Positions 8,610 through 18,113 are shown, numbered from the stretch's first letter. The stretch is 64,000 nucleotides of DNA from an uncultured Alphaproteobacteria bacterium (GCA_902610255.1 CACLUX010000005.1:1-64000), one strand, 5' to 3'. The notes: generated by a model not told the origin, from the sequence alone. Translations and numbers: made by a program.

Positions 8610-10221
8610 TTTTATTCATTAAACTATTTTTTATGAATGAGAAAAATATAGGGTGAGGCTTAAACGGTTTAGATTTCAACTCAGGATGAAATTGAACACC
8701 GAGGAACCATTTGTGATATTTATTTTCAATAATTTCTAATAATTTTTTATCTTTTGAAAATCCAGAAAAGACAAGACCTTTTTTTTCTATTGAAGATCTA
8801 TATTTAGGATTCACTTCATACCTATGTCTATGTCTTTCATGAATTAATTTTTTTTTATAAATCTTTGAGGCTAAAGATTTATGTTTTATATAACAAGGAT
8901 AAGAGCCCAATCTCATAGTAGCACCTAAGTCATTTTCTTTTGTTCTTGTAACCTTTTGATTTTTTTTACTCCATTCGGTCATTAACGATATGACATTATT
9001 AGTATGCTTGCCAAATTCAGAGCTACCTGAGTTTTTCATTTTCAAAACATTTTTAGTAAATTCAATAATTGATAATTGCATGCCCAAACATATTCCTAGG
9101 AATGGAATTTGATTTTCTCTAGCATACCTAATAGCTTCTATTTTTCCACTAATACCTCTATTACCAAAACCACCAGGTATAAGAATACCTGCGGCCTTAA
9201 TTAATAACTCATCAACATTTTTTTTGTTTATTGTCTCAGAGTCAATCCATTTGATTTTAACATTTACTTTATTGTGAACACCTGCATGATAAATAGCTTC
9301 ATAGAGAGATTTATAACTATCTTTTAAATGAACATATTTTCCAATTATAAATATATTTAGTTCCTCTTTTGCTCTTGACTCTAATACTTCAAAGTTTGTC
9401 CATTTTGAAAGATCTTTTTTCTTTGTAGATTTTATATTTAAATTTTTTATAACTAAGTCATCTAATTTGGATTTAGATAATAAAGAAGGTACTTGGTAAA
9501 TGCTCCCAACATCATAGGACGGAATAACAGCATTAGTTGGTACGTTACAAAACAAACTAATTTTTTGAATTTCTTCATACTTTATTTTTTTATTACTTCT
9601 ACAAACAATTATATCAGGCTGAATTCCAGCATTTAAAAGCTCTTTAACAGAGTGCTGAGTGGGCTTTGTTTTAATTTCACCAGATGTTTCTATATATGGA
9701 AGTAAAGTTAAATGTATGAGAAGTGTGTCTAGCTGTCTTTCATTTTTAAATTGTCTTATGGCTTCCAAGAAAGGAAGACTTTCAATATCACCAACAGTGC
9801 CCCCAATCTCACAAATAATAACATCATCCTTATTTGTTGATTTTTTTATCGAATTTTTAATTTCTTCTGTAACGTGAGGTATTACTTGTACTGTAGATCC
9901 TAAATATTCACCTTTTCTTTCCTTTGAAAGTATAGTTGAGTAAATTTTACCAGATGAAATAGAGTCATTTTTAGAACATTTTATATCTGTAAACCTCTCA
10001 TAATGCCCTAAGTCTAAATCAGTCTCATAGCCGTCATCAGTGACATAAACTTCACCGTGTTGGTATGGGCTCATTGTTCCGGGATCAACGTTTAAATAAG
10101 GATCTAATTTTCTAATTTTTAGTTTAATGCCTCTAGATCTAAGAAGAGAGGCTAATGATGCAGTGACTATTCCCTTACCTAGTGATGAAACAACACCTCC
10201 GGTAACGAAAATTAATTTCAC
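8602..10221 (-). CDS. pyrG: CTP synthase
   Basis: Makes CTP from UTP, ATP and glutamine. The 539-residue protein is full length with an N-terminal synthetase domain (MKLIFVTGGVVSSLGKGI, LDPYLNVDPGTMSPYQHGEV, EIGGTVGDIES) and a C-terminal class I glutamine amidotransferase domain with PGGFGNRG, the nucleophile cysteine in FLGICLGMQ and the histidine in GVQFHPELKSKP. CTP also feeds KDO activation and CDP-diglyceride synthesis (cdsA), so the pairing with kdsA makes sense. The start overlaps secG by four bases (ATGA). Confidence 0.97.
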   Translation of the reverse strand: MKLIFVTGGVVSSLGKGIVTASLASLLRSRGIKLKIRKLDPYLNVDPGTMSPYQHGEVYVTDDGYETDLDLGHYERFTDIKCSKNDSISSGKIYSTILSKERKGEYLGSTVQVIPHVTEEIKNSIKKSTNKDDVIICEIGGTVGDIESLPFLEAIRQFKNERQLDTLLIHLTLLPYIETSGEIKTKPTQHSVKELLNAGIQPDIIVCRSNKKIKYEEIQKISLFCNVPTNAVIPSYDVGSIYQVPSLLSKSKLDDLVIKNLNIKSTKKKDLSKWTNFEVLESRAKEELNIFIIGKYVHLKDSYKSLYEAIYHAGVHNKVNVKIKWIDSETINKKNVDELLIKAAGILIPGGFGNRGISGKIEAIRYARENQIPFLGICLGMQLSIIEFTKNVLKMKNSGSSEFGKHTNNVISLMTEWSKKNQKVTRTKENDLGATMRLGSYPCYIKHKSLASKIYKKKLIHERHRHRYEVNPKYRSSIEKKGLVFSGFSKDKKLLEIIENKYHKWFLGVQFHPELKSKPFKPHPIFFSFIKNSLMNKNA

Positions 10222-10541
10222 TGATTAGGCACTTCTGGAATCATTTCCTCTATTGAATCGTCTAAAATAATTTCTTCTTGAATAGTTTCTAAATCAGTTG
10301 AAGATGAATATTGTTTTGTAATAATTGCGCCCATAAACAAACACCAAAATAGAAAACCAAAACCTAAAACATAAGTAATTTTAGTCATTCCTGAAAAAGA
10401 GGATTTATTTGCTGTCATTCCACCTGTAAGAGATGTTTGAGTTCCTAGACCAAGACTTCCACCTTCAGTTTTTTGAAAAAGTATAATTAAAATGAGCACC
10501 ACTCCAATAATTGCACTTATAATTAAAAAAAGGTTTATCAT
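10218..10541 (-). CDS. secG: Preprotein translocase subunit SecG
   Basis: Small integral membrane partner of SecYE. The 107-residue protein has two hydrophobic segments (about 2-21 and 53-75) separated by the characteristic loop FQKTEGGSLGLGTQTSLTGG, then an acidic C-terminal tail. The loop is the recognisable SecG signature. It sits four bases after the start side of tpiA's operon partner and overlaps pyrG by four bases; the tpiA-secG-pyrG order is standard in alphaproteobacteria. Confidence 0.92.
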   Translation of the reverse strand: MINLFLIISAIIGVVLILIILFQKTEGGSLGLGTQTSLTGGMTANKSSFSGMTKITYVLGFGFLFWCLFMGAIITKQYSSSTDLETIQEEIILDDSIEEMIPEVPNQ

Positions 10542-10545
10542 AATG

Positions 10546-11256
10546 TTATTTAAAGTATTTAATAAATGAAGGTTTTGTTGAAGCAGATCCTACCAAAACC
10601 CCATCTAATTTTTGTAAACTTAAAATTTCTTTTATATTTGATAAATTTACGGAACCACCATATAAAATTTTTATTTTTTTAAAAGAATAATTTTTTAATA
10701 TTTTGGTCAAAAATTGCAAAATATCATTAATTTCTGACATTTTTGGTGTTAATCCAGTACCAATTGACCATAAAGGCTCATAAGCTAATATAACTTCGTT
10801 ATAAATATTCGATTTTTTGAATATTTTATTTATTTGTTTTTTTAAATAATTTTTAGTTTTTTTTGATTTATAAATATCTACAGGCTCTCCAATACAAACA
10901 ATGGGTGTAATTTTATTATGCAGACAAAGATCAGTTTTTTTTTGTATAATCAAATCTGTTTCACCAAAATTAGACCTAACTTCTGAGTGACCAAGAATAC
11001 AAAATTTTATCTTATTGCTAACTAAATCTTGAATATCTATAGATCCTGTAGAAGCACCTTTTCCATGTAAATCTACATTTTGTGCTGCATAGATATTTTT
11101 TGGATATCTAGATTTGAGAGTTAGGTTATAAAAGTTATTAGGACTAGAAATAAGTTTGTATTTCTTAGTACTTGGTAGTTTAGACACTACTTTTGATAAG
11201 TTCATACTTTCAGATATATTTAAATATGATTTCCAATTAAATATTATATATTTCAT
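10546..11256 (-). CDS. tpiA: Triosephosphate isomerase
   Basis: Interconverts dihydroxyacetone phosphate and glyceraldehyde 3-phosphate. I place the start at the ATG giving MKYIIFNWKSYL (the family begins with a similar NWK motif). A longer frame upstream to 11337 would add a spurious hydrophobic stretch and overlap the divergent ppiD. The 236-residue protein has the catalytic lysine in NWK, the catalytic His in ILGHSEVR, the catalytic Glu in LAYEPLWSIGTG, and the phosphate-binding YGGSVN and GVLVGSAS. It is slightly shorter than usual. It is first in the 11-gene run ending with lipA. Confidence 0.94.
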   Translation of the reverse strand: MKYIIFNWKSYLNISESMNLSKVVSKLPSTKKYKLISSPNNFYNLTLKSRYPKNIYAAQNVDLHGKGASTGSIDIQDLVSNKIKFCILGHSEVRSNFGETDLIIQKKTDLCLHNKITPIVCIGEPVDIYKSKKTKNYLKKQINKIFKKSNIYNEVILAYEPLWSIGTGLTPKMSEINDILQFLTKILKNYSFKKIKILYGGSVNLSNIKEILSLQKLDGVLVGSASTKPSFIKYFK

Positions 11257-11287
11257 TAGGTTAACTGATATCAAAATACTTATAAAA
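11257..11287. promoter_or_regulatory. Very short divergent intergenic region between tpiA and ppiD
   Basis: Only 31 bases separate the start codons of the divergent tpiA and ppiD genes, which head two long operons. Promoters for both directions must therefore lie here and extend into the opposite coding sequences. The stretch is AT-rich with TATAAG- and TATATT-like hexamers on each side, but no hexamer pair with good spacing stands out, so I do not assign a -10 or -35. Confidence 0.4.
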
Positions 11288-12829
11288 ATGAAAACTAAAA
11301 AACTAATAGTTATAATATTTAGTGCTGCACTAGGCATAAGTTTCTTATTTATTGGATTTGGGTCCTATGTAGGTAAAAATTATGTTTTAAAAGTAGGAAA
11401 CCAAAAAATATCAACAACTGAGTTTTCTAGAGCATACGAAAACTATAAATCAGAAAATGGCCTTTCAAATTTATCAGAACAAGAGGAGTTATTTTCAAAA
11501 GTTCAATTTACTAATCAATATGTTAATGAACTAGTTTTTCTTAATTATTTAGATGAAAAAATTAGTATTAGTGAAAACTCAAAAAAAGTAGTTTTAAAAA
11601 AATCCTTAAATAATGACGAAATGTTTAGAAATCTAGATGAAGCATCGCTTCAAAATTACTTAAAGGAAATTGAGGGTAATATTTATATTGATTTATTCAA
11701 TGATAGCCTTGATGCGCAGACGTTAGTTAGTCACGAAATTAATCCAGATCTACTGGTAGAAAAAGAATTAAATATATATGAAATTAAGAATGAGGATAAT
11801 CTTCTCAATTATCAATTAGAGGATGATTTTTACTCTAATAACGAATTATATGAAATTTCAATAAATGAAATAAGTCTCAAAAATTATATTAAAGAAGAAC
11901 TACTAACTGATGACATTATAAATGAATATTATGAGGCAAATATAAATAAGTATATTGAGCCCAAAAATTATAGCTATGAACAAATTATTTTAGATAGTAT
12001 TTCAAATAAAAATTTTAATGAGCTGAGACAAAGTGACGACTCTCAATTTAAATTATTCGAAAAAGTTGATGAAAAATTAATATTACCTCAAATTCTTGAA
12101 ATATTAGAAAAACTTAGCATAGGAGATGAAGGTAATAATATTAAAATTGGAGAAAAATACTTTTTTGTAAAACTTTTATCTTTTGAAGAAGAGTATCAAA
12201 AGAAGTTAGAGGATGTTTATGAGGATGTAGTAGCGACTTTAACTAAATTAGAAATAGAAAATTTTACAATAACAGATGATGTTAAAAATTTAGATAGCTA
12301 TAGTACAAATCAAATCTTCTTTAGTAATTCATTTAATTTTTTAGAAAATATTCCTGATCAATACAGTTTTATTAACTTTAATCAATCATCTGGAGAAATA
12401 AAAAAAGATAATTTCTTATTTCAATTTAATGTTCAAAATATATTTAAAGAAGATCTACCATTAGATTTCAAAGAAAAATTTCTAAATTCTTTTAGTAATT
12501 ATAAAAAAAATATAGAAATTTCGCATAATGATGAATTATTAAAAAAAGCAGGAACAGTAAAGGTCAACTATTTTACTGACTCTCTAACTATTAAAAATAA
12601 TTTTATTGAGCCAGAGATTTTAGAAAAAATAATTATTATTAAAAAAGATCAAAAATTAAAAGTAGTGTTACCAAATGAAGTTATTTATTTAGATATAAAT
12701 TCAATTGGATCTATTGACTCTTTAAATATAAAACAAAATATAGTGAATTTAATATATTCAAAAATTATTAAAGAAATAAAAGATACTCTAGATATAGAAG
12801 TTGATAACGAACAACTTTTACAACTTTAA
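11288..12829 (+). CDS. PpiD/SurA-N-like periplasmic foldase, membrane anchored
   Basis: The start at MKTKKLIVIIFSAALGIS gives a 513-residue protein; an upstream in-frame ATG at 11156 lies inside tpiA and is unlikely. It has one N-terminal transmembrane anchor (about 5-24), then a SurA-N-like helical domain with the typical KVGNQKISTTEFSRAYENYK segment near 35-55. The central part aligns by position with a parvulin domain but lacks its usual glycine-rich motifs, and the rest is helical and Lys/Glu/Asn-rich. The family helps outer-membrane proteins fold at the Sec exit. A ppiD-like gene directly before trpE is common in alphaproteobacteria. PPIase activity is doubtful. Confidence 0.75.
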   Translation: MKTKKLIVIIFSAALGISFLFIGFGSYVGKNYVLKVGNQKISTTEFSRAYENYKSENGLSNLSEQEELFSKVQFTNQYVNELVFLNYLDEKISISENSKKVVLKKSLNNDEMFRNLDEASLQNYLKEIEGNIYIDLFNDSLDAQTLVSHEINPDLLVEKELNIYEIKNEDNLLNYQLEDDFYSNNELYEISINEISLKNYIKEELLTDDIINEYYEANINKYIEPKNYSYEQIILDSISNKNFNELRQSDDSQFKLFEKVDEKLILPQILEILEKLSIGDEGNNIKIGEKYFFVKLLSFEEEYQKKLEDVYEDVVATLTKLEIENFTITDDVKNLDSYSTNQIFFSNSFNFLENIPDQYSFINFNQSSGEIKKDNFLFQFNVQNIFKEDLPLDFKEKFLNSFSNYKKNIEISHNDELLKKAGTVKVNYFTDSLTIKNNFIEPEILEKIIIIKKDQKLKVVLPNEVIYLDINSIGSIDSLNIKQNIVNLIYSKIIKEIKDTLDIEVDNEQLLQL

Positions 12830-12830
12830 T

Positions 12831-14219
12831 ATGTATGTTCATGGTAAAAAAGTTTTTCTAGATACTGAAAATACCATTACAATTTATAATAAACTTGCAA
12901 ATAAATTTAAAGATGTCTCCATTTTAGAGTCAGTCATTGGGGGTGATAATAAAGGAAGATACTCTATTATTCTTTTTAATATATTACAAAATGTTGAAAT
13001 TTTTCATAACTATGTACTTATAAATAATCAAAAGAAAAAAATTAAATCACCAGACTCTTTTATAAAGGACATTTATAAAAATTTAAAAATTAAAACTATA
13101 TATGATCAGAATATACCTCTACCCATATTTATTGGTAATGTATCATTTGATTTGTGCAAGTTTACCCTTCCAAAATTAAGTTATAAGCCTGATAAGAATG
13201 AAATTGGAATACCACTAGCGCATTTTGTAAAACCAAGAAATCTTATAATAATAGATAATGTTCTTAATGAGACACATTTAATTGAAGTTTCAAATATCAA
13301 GAAAAATCCAGTAAAATCACTTAAAAAATTAGAAAAAATACTTAAAGAACCTTTTTCCAAAAATAAAAAATTAAATTTCAGTAAACCTAAAAAATTTAAA
13401 AACCATATTAAGAAAGAGGAATTCATTAAAAGAGTTAAGGAAATAAAAAGAGATATTAAAGTTGGTGAAATATTTCAAGCTGTTCTTTCTCAAAGATTTT
13501 CTAATGACTATTTAATTGATCCATTTAATTTTTATAGAGCATTAAGATCAATTAATCCCTCACCTTATCTTGTTTTTTTAAACCTAAAAAATTATCAAAT
13601 TATCTGCTCTAGTCCTGAGACTATGATTAAAGTAAAAAATAAAGAAATTACTCTTAGACCTATTGCCGGAACTAGAAGAAGGGGTAAAAATGAGATTGAA
13701 GATAATAATTTAAAAAATGAATTACTTAAGGATAAAAAAGAACTAGCTGAACATTTAATGCTAGTTGATTTAGGTAGAAATGATGTTGGTCAAATTTCAA
13801 AAAATAATACTGTAAAAGTAACTGAACAAAATATAATAGAGTATTATTCTCATGTAATGCATATAGTCAGTAATGTTACTGGAGAATTAAAAAATAATTT
13901 AACACCTATAGATGTTCTTTTTGCTGGCTTGCCAGCAGGGACTGTTTCTGGAGCACCTAAAATTAGAGCACTAGAAATATTAGAAAAACATGAGGATATT
14001 AATAGGGAATTTTATTCAGGCTCGGTTTTTTATTTAGATGCAAATGGAGATATGGATAGTTGTATTAATCTAAGAACTGCAATGATTAAAAATAAAAAAA
14101 TATATGCGCAAAGTGGAGCAGGTATTGTTTTTGACAGCATACCTGAAAATGAACATAGTGAGTGTATCAATAAGGCTAATGCTTTATTTGAAGCTTACAA
14201 TTTAGCTCATAACATATAA
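12831..14219 (+). CDS. trpE: Anthranilate synthase component I
   Basis: Makes anthranilate from chorismate and ammonia supplied by TrpG. I choose the ATG one base after the ppiD stop (462 residues); an upstream ATG at 12801 would overlap ppiD. The feedback-site motif ILESVIGGDNKGRYS near residue 30 is kept, which suggests tryptophan inhibition. Catalytic-domain motifs include GEIFQAVLSQRF, NPSPYLVFL, SSPETMIKV, RPIAGTRRRG, LVDLGRNDVG, GLPAGTVSGAPKIRA and QSGAGIVFDS. It overlaps trpG by one base (TAATG). Confidence 0.95.
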   Translation: MYVHGKKVFLDTENTITIYNKLANKFKDVSILESVIGGDNKGRYSIILFNILQNVEIFHNYVLINNQKKKIKSPDSFIKDIYKNLKIKTIYDQNIPLPIFIGNVSFDLCKFTLPKLSYKPDKNEIGIPLAHFVKPRNLIIIDNVLNETHLIEVSNIKKNPVKSLKKLEKILKEPFSKNKKLNFSKPKKFKNHIKKEEFIKRVKEIKRDIKVGEIFQAVLSQRFSNDYLIDPFNFYRALRSINPSPYLVFLNLKNYQIICSSPETMIKVKNKEITLRPIAGTRRRGKNEIEDNNLKNELLKDKKELAEHLMLVDLGRNDVGQISKNNTVKVTEQNIIEYYSHVMHIVSNVTGELKNNLTPIDVLFAGLPAGTVSGAPKIRALEILEKHEDINREFYSGSVFYLDANGDMDSCINLRTAMIKNKKIYAQSGAGIVFDSIPENEHSECINKANALFEAYNLAHNI

Positions 14220-14788
14220 TGATTACTCTCATAGATAATTACGATAGCTTCACATATAATTTGTATCATTGTTTAAGTAAAAGAGATCAAGTTTTAGTTA
14301 TCAAAAATGACATGATTTTAAAAAATATTGATAAAATTATTAATAGCAAAGGTGTTGTAATATCACCTGGACCAAGTAATCCATTTAATGCAGGAGAGTG
14401 TCTTGATTTAGTTCATCAAATATACTCATTTATACCAATATTAGGTGTATGTTTAGGTCATCAAATTTTAGGAGTCTATTTTGGAGCTAAAATAGACACA
14501 TTAAGTACACCAATGCATGGAAAAGTATCAAATTTAAAAAAAATAAATGAATGTAAGATATATAAAAATATTGATAAAAAGTTCCGTGCAACTAGGTATC
14601 ACTCTTTATACCTAGATAAAAATAATTTTCCTCAAAATTTAAAAATAACAAGCATTTCAGAAGATGATAAAATTATAATGAGTTTTAAACATGAATTATT
14701 TTCTATTTATGGTGTGCAATATCATCCTGAGAGTATTGAAACTCTTGTGGGTTCAAAGATTATAGAAAATTTTATGGATTGTATATGA
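14219..14788 (+). CDS. trpG: Anthranilate synthase component II (glutamine amidotransferase)
   Basis: Hydrolyses glutamine and passes ammonia to TrpE. The 189 residues form a single class I amidotransferase domain with LIDNYDSFTYNL, the oxyanion SPGPSNP, the nucleophile C78 in GVCLGHQ and the catalytic His in GVQYHPES. It is separate from TrpE, not fused as in rhizobia. Overlaps of one base with trpE and four bases with trpD suggest translational coupling. Confidence 0.95.
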   Translation: MITLIDNYDSFTYNLYHCLSKRDQVLVIKNDMILKNIDKIINSKGVVISPGPSNPFNAGECLDLVHQIYSFIPILGVCLGHQILGVYFGAKIDTLSTPMHGKVSNLKKINECKIYKNIDKKFRATRYHSLYLDKNNFPQNLKITSISEDDKIIMSFKHELFSIYGVQYHPESIETLVGSKIIENFMDCI

Positions 14789-15768
14789 AATTTAAAATAG
14801 ATGACTCAATAACTAATAAAAATGTTGAATATGCTATAAAGTATTTATTTGACTCAGATAATATTTCTCATCAAGCGATTATTATTTATCAGTTAAATAA
14901 ATTAATAAATAATAGAGATATACTTTTATCTTTAAGAAAATTTATTTTTAAAAATTCTAATAAAATAAAACAATATTCTAATTCTTTGGATACATGCGGG
15001 ACTGGAGGTGATGGGTTAAAGACATTAAATATATCAACAACAGTAGCTATATTGTTATCATCTGTTGATATTCCAATTGCAAAACATGGTAATCGTGCTG
15101 CTAGCTCATTAAGTGGCTCTTCTGATATTATTTCTGAATTGAATATATCTAGTGAAAAAGATTCGAAGAAAATAATTAATAAAATATCAAATGATAAATT
15201 TGTCTATTTAAATGCACCTTTTTTTTACCCAAATCTTAGTAAAGTTGGAGAAGTTAGAAAAAAATTAGGTATAAAAACGATATTTAATTATATGGGCCCT
15301 ACATTAAATCCATTAGGTGCTAAATATCAAATATTAGGTACTGTGAATAAAAACTCAGCAGAAATAATGTTAAAAATACTATCTAAAATTGATAATAAAA
15401 ATTCTACAATTTTTTTCTCAGATGATGGATTAGACGAAATAAGTATATTTGCTCCAACAAATTTTTATTTTAAAAGAGGAAAAAATATCACTAAAAAGAA
15501 GATATCTCATACAAAATATAAAAAATACCTTTCATCTAAATTAAATTTTAAGGATATTAAAGGAGGTATTCCCTCTTATAATGCAAGCAGGCTGATTGAA
15601 TTATTTCAGGGAAAAAAAGATAGTTACAGAGATATAACTATTATTAATTCAATTTATGCGATGCAAACAATAAAACCGACTATTAAATTTGATGAATGCT
15701 TTGATATATTAAGTAATTCTCTTGATACGTCTAAGGCTTTAAATCATTTAAACAAAATTAAAAAATAA
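14785..15768 (+). CDS. trpD: Anthranilate phosphoribosyltransferase
   Basis: Transfers phosphoribose from PRPP to anthranilate. The start at 14785 (MKFKIDDS) forms an ATGA overlap with the trpG stop and is preferred over an ATG six bases earlier. The 327-residue protein has the PRPP-binding DTCGTGGDG, the LNISTTVA and KHGNRAASS stretches, and YMGPTLNPLGAKYQ. The overall form is the normal stand-alone TrpD. It overlaps trpC by one base. Confidence 0.94.
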   Translation: MKFKIDDSITNKNVEYAIKYLFDSDNISHQAIIIYQLNKLINNRDILLSLRKFIFKNSNKIKQYSNSLDTCGTGGDGLKTLNISTTVAILLSSVDIPIAKHGNRAASSLSGSSDIISELNISSEKDSKKIINKISNDKFVYLNAPFFYPNLSKVGEVRKKLGIKTIFNYMGPTLNPLGAKYQILGTVNKNSAEIMLKILSKIDNKNSTIFFSDDGLDEISIFAPTNFYFKRGKNITKKKISHTKYKKYLSSKLNFKDIKGGIPSYNASRLIELFQGKKDSYRDITIINSIYAMQTIKPTIKFDECFDILSNSLDTSKALNHLNKIKK

Positions 15769-16538
15769 TGAATATTTTAGATAAAATAGTTTTAGAAAAA
15801 ACTAATCATACAAAATATTTAAAACAAAAAACTAATAAAAAAAAGAATTCTAAATATAGTAAATCGAAATACTTTCTTAGTGCAATAGAAAGTAATCTAA
15901 ATATTAATAAAAATGCTCTTATCGCTGAATTTAAAAGATATAGTCCTTCGGTTAAAAATTTTAATAAAATAAAGTATATTCAGGATATTCTCGAACAATA
16001 TCATAAATCAAAATGTTGTTGTATATCCATCTTGACTGACAAAAATTTTGGTGGAAGTTTAAATGATATAACAATTGCAAAAAAAATTACTGATAAGCCA
16101 ATTATTAGAAAAGATTTTATAATAAATGAAACACAAGTATTTGAAACTAGAGAATTTGGTGCAGATGCTTTATTGTTAATTGCAAAAATTTTATCTAAGT
16201 CAAATATAAAAAAATTACATAATTTGGCAATTGATATTGGTCTAGATGTATTAATAGAGATTGAAAATATTACTGAAGCAAGGAAAATTGAGGGTATAGA
16301 TGCAAAATTGATTGGAATTAATAATAGAAATCTAAAAGAACAAAAGATTGATATAAATAAATCAATAAAACTATCTAAAATATTAAAAAATAAAATAATA
16401 ATTAGCGAAAGTGGAGTTACAGTTTCAAATATAAAAAAAATTAAAAAAGAAAGTGGAATATCTTCTTTTTTAATAGGTGGTAGTATTTTAAAAAATGATA
16501 ATAAAATTAAATATATAAATAGATTGTATGAGGCTTAA
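15768..16538 (+). CDS. trpC: Indole-3-glycerol phosphate synthase
   Basis: Closes the indole ring from carboxyphenylamino-deoxyribulose phosphate. The 256-residue TIM barrel shows LIAEFKRYSPS (catalytic Glu and Lys), SILTDKNFGGSLNDI, IIRKDFIINETQVFE, GADALLLIAKIL, IGINNRNL and the C-terminal ISESGV and FLIGGSI phosphate-binding loops. It is monofunctional; trpF, trpB and trpA are not in this window. TAATG overlaps occur at both ends. Confidence 0.95.
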   Translation: MNILDKIVLEKTNHTKYLKQKTNKKKNSKYSKSKYFLSAIESNLNINKNALIAEFKRYSPSVKNFNKIKYIQDILEQYHKSKCCCISILTDKNFGGSLNDITIAKKITDKPIIRKDFIINETQVFETREFGADALLLIAKILSKSNIKKLHNLAIDIGLDVLIEIENITEARKIEGIDAKLIGINNRNLKEQKIDINKSIKLSKILKNKIIISESGVTVSNIKKIKKESGISSFLIGGSILKNDNKIKYINRLYEA

Positions 16539-17002
16539 TGAGTTTATCACACTTCAATAAAAAAAATAAAAATATTGAAATGGTTGATATATCAAAAAAA
16601 AATAAAACAAAAAGATTTGCTGAGGCTAGATCTTTAATTGAAATTGATAAAAAACTTTATTCAGTAATCAAAGGTGATAAAGAACTTAAAAATAATTTAT
16701 TTAACACAGCCAAAATTGCAGGTATTTATGCTGCAAAAAATACCTCACACCAGATACCTTTAACACACAATATTCCAATAGATTATGTTTCTTTGACCCT
16801 TAATTTAAGAGACGAGGTATATATAGAAATAAAAAGTGTTGTGAAATCAAACTACTCAACAGGATTAGAGATAGAAGCCTTAAATTCTGTTTCGTGTGCC
16901 TCTATTACAACTTTTGATATGCTTAAATCTTTTAAAAAAAAGATAATTATTAAGAAAATTGAAATAATAAAAAAAAGAGGAGGTAAAAACAATATTGGAT
17001 GA
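16538..17002 (+). CDS. moaC: Cyclic pyranopterin monophosphate synthase
   Basis: Second step of molybdenum cofactor synthesis, acting after MoaA. The 154 residues keep MVDISKKNKTKRFAEA at the start, GIYAAKNT with the active-site lysine, STGLEIEALNSVSCASITTFDMLK with the acidic and lysine catalytic residues, and the terminal RGGKN. The usual LCHPL motif reads LTHNI, so the histidine stays while its neighbours changed. It sits between trpC and moeA, the usual alphaproteobacterial arrangement. Confidence 0.9.
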   Translation: MSLSHFNKKNKNIEMVDISKKNKTKRFAEARSLIEIDKKLYSVIKGDKELKNNLFNTAKIAGIYAAKNTSHQIPLTHNIPIDYVSLTLNLRDEVYIEIKSVVKSNYSTGLEIEALNSVSCASITTFDMLKSFKKKIIIKKIEIIKKRGGKNNIG

Positions 17003-18113
17003 TATTTTTAAGACAATTAAATTAATTTCAAGTTATCTTCCAAAAAATAAATTTTCATCAATTTTTAGTCAAAATCTAAATAATAATCATTTAATCAAAT
17101 CTAATATAGTGATTAAGAAAAATATACCTCCTCAAAATCAATCATCAATGGATGGTATAGCAATTACAAATGTTGGAAAAAAATTTAAAATTATTGGAAA
17201 ATCGAAATTAAATATTTTTAATAAAATAAAGGTAAATTCAAATGAGTGTTTAATTGTAAAAACTGGGTCACTAATTCCTGATAATATAAAATATATAGTT
17301 CCCCAAGAACAAATTTTTATAAATGAAGGAAATGCTTATGTAATTAATTTTAATAAAAATAATAAATTCATAAGAAAAAAGGGACATATCTTCAAAAAAG
17401 GTAGTAAAATTGATTTTCAGAATAAATATTTATCTTTTTATGAATTAAGCAGTATAAAAAGCCTGAAAGATATAAAAGTCAAAATATTACAACCATTAAA
17501 ATTTAAAATTATTTCGACAGGTAGCGAATTTACTAAAGATCATTTTATTCTCCCTACAAATGGTTATTATTTAAATAATTTTATAAAAAAGAATAATCAT
17601 ATTGTTGAAAAGAGTATTCATATAAAAGATGATCAAAAATTATTACTAAAAGAAATAAACAATTCAAAATCAGATATTACAGTTATTATTGGAGGCACAG
17701 GTAAAAGTAAAGATGATATCAATTTTGAAAATTTTAATTTAATTATTGATGGTCTTGATTTGAAACCAGGTAGACCTTTTAAATTATTTATAAAGAAAAA
17801 TAAAATTTATATGTTTTTTCCTGGAAACCCATGCTCTTCCTTTGTATTAACCAATATAATTATTAAATCATTAATCGAGATTTATAATAATAGAAAATCG
17901 CAGATTAAATATGATTTAATTGATATCAATAATGTAAAATTTAATTTTAAAATTTTGAAAAGAAAATCTTTTTTATTTGGTTTAAGAGATCAGAAAAGTA
18001 TTAAAGTATTTAATAATCAAGAAAGTTCTAATTTAAAAAATATATTATATGCAAACTGTCTGATTTATTATGATAGAACTAATAAACTAAGGTTATATCA
18101 AATAAATGACTAA
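16995..18113 (+). CDS. moeA: Molybdopterin molybdenumtransferase MoeA, divergent
   Basis: Inserts molybdate into adenylylated molybdopterin. At 372 residues it is a little shorter than usual. Family landmarks are present in altered form: QSSMDGIAI (usual SAMDGYA), VKTGSLIP, the STGSEF segment (usual STGDEL), the GGTGKSKDDI segment (usual GGxSxGxxD), LKPGRPF and FFPGNPCSSF (usual PGNPVS). The normally acidic GED segment after the second domain reads GHI here. Catalytic competence is probable but not certain. It overlaps moaC and lexA by eight bases each. Confidence 0.85.
   Translation: MDDIFKTIKLISSYLPKNKFSSIFSQNLNNNHLIKSNIVIKKNIPPQNQSSMDGIAITNVGKKFKIIGKSKLNIFNKIKVNSNECLIVKTGSLIPDNIKYIVPQEQIFINEGNAYVINFNKNNKFIRKKGHIFKKGSKIDFQNKYLSFYELSSIKSLKDIKVKILQPLKFKIISTGSEFTKDHFILPTNGYYLNNFIKKNNHIVEKSIHIKDDQKLLLKEINNSKSDITVIIGGTGKSKDDINFENFNLIIDGLDLKPGRPFKLFIKKNKIYMFFPGNPCSSFVLTNIIIKSLIEIYNNRKSQIKYDLIDINNVKFNFKILKRKSFLFGLRDQKSIKVFNNQESSNLKNILYANCLIYYDRTNKLRLYQIND

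Noticed and set aside
10546-11337. Longer tpiA reading frame with an N-terminal hydrophobic extension
   Set aside because: The extra 27 residues look like a membrane helix absent from the family and would overlap the ppiD start; the internal ATG gives the normal N-terminus.
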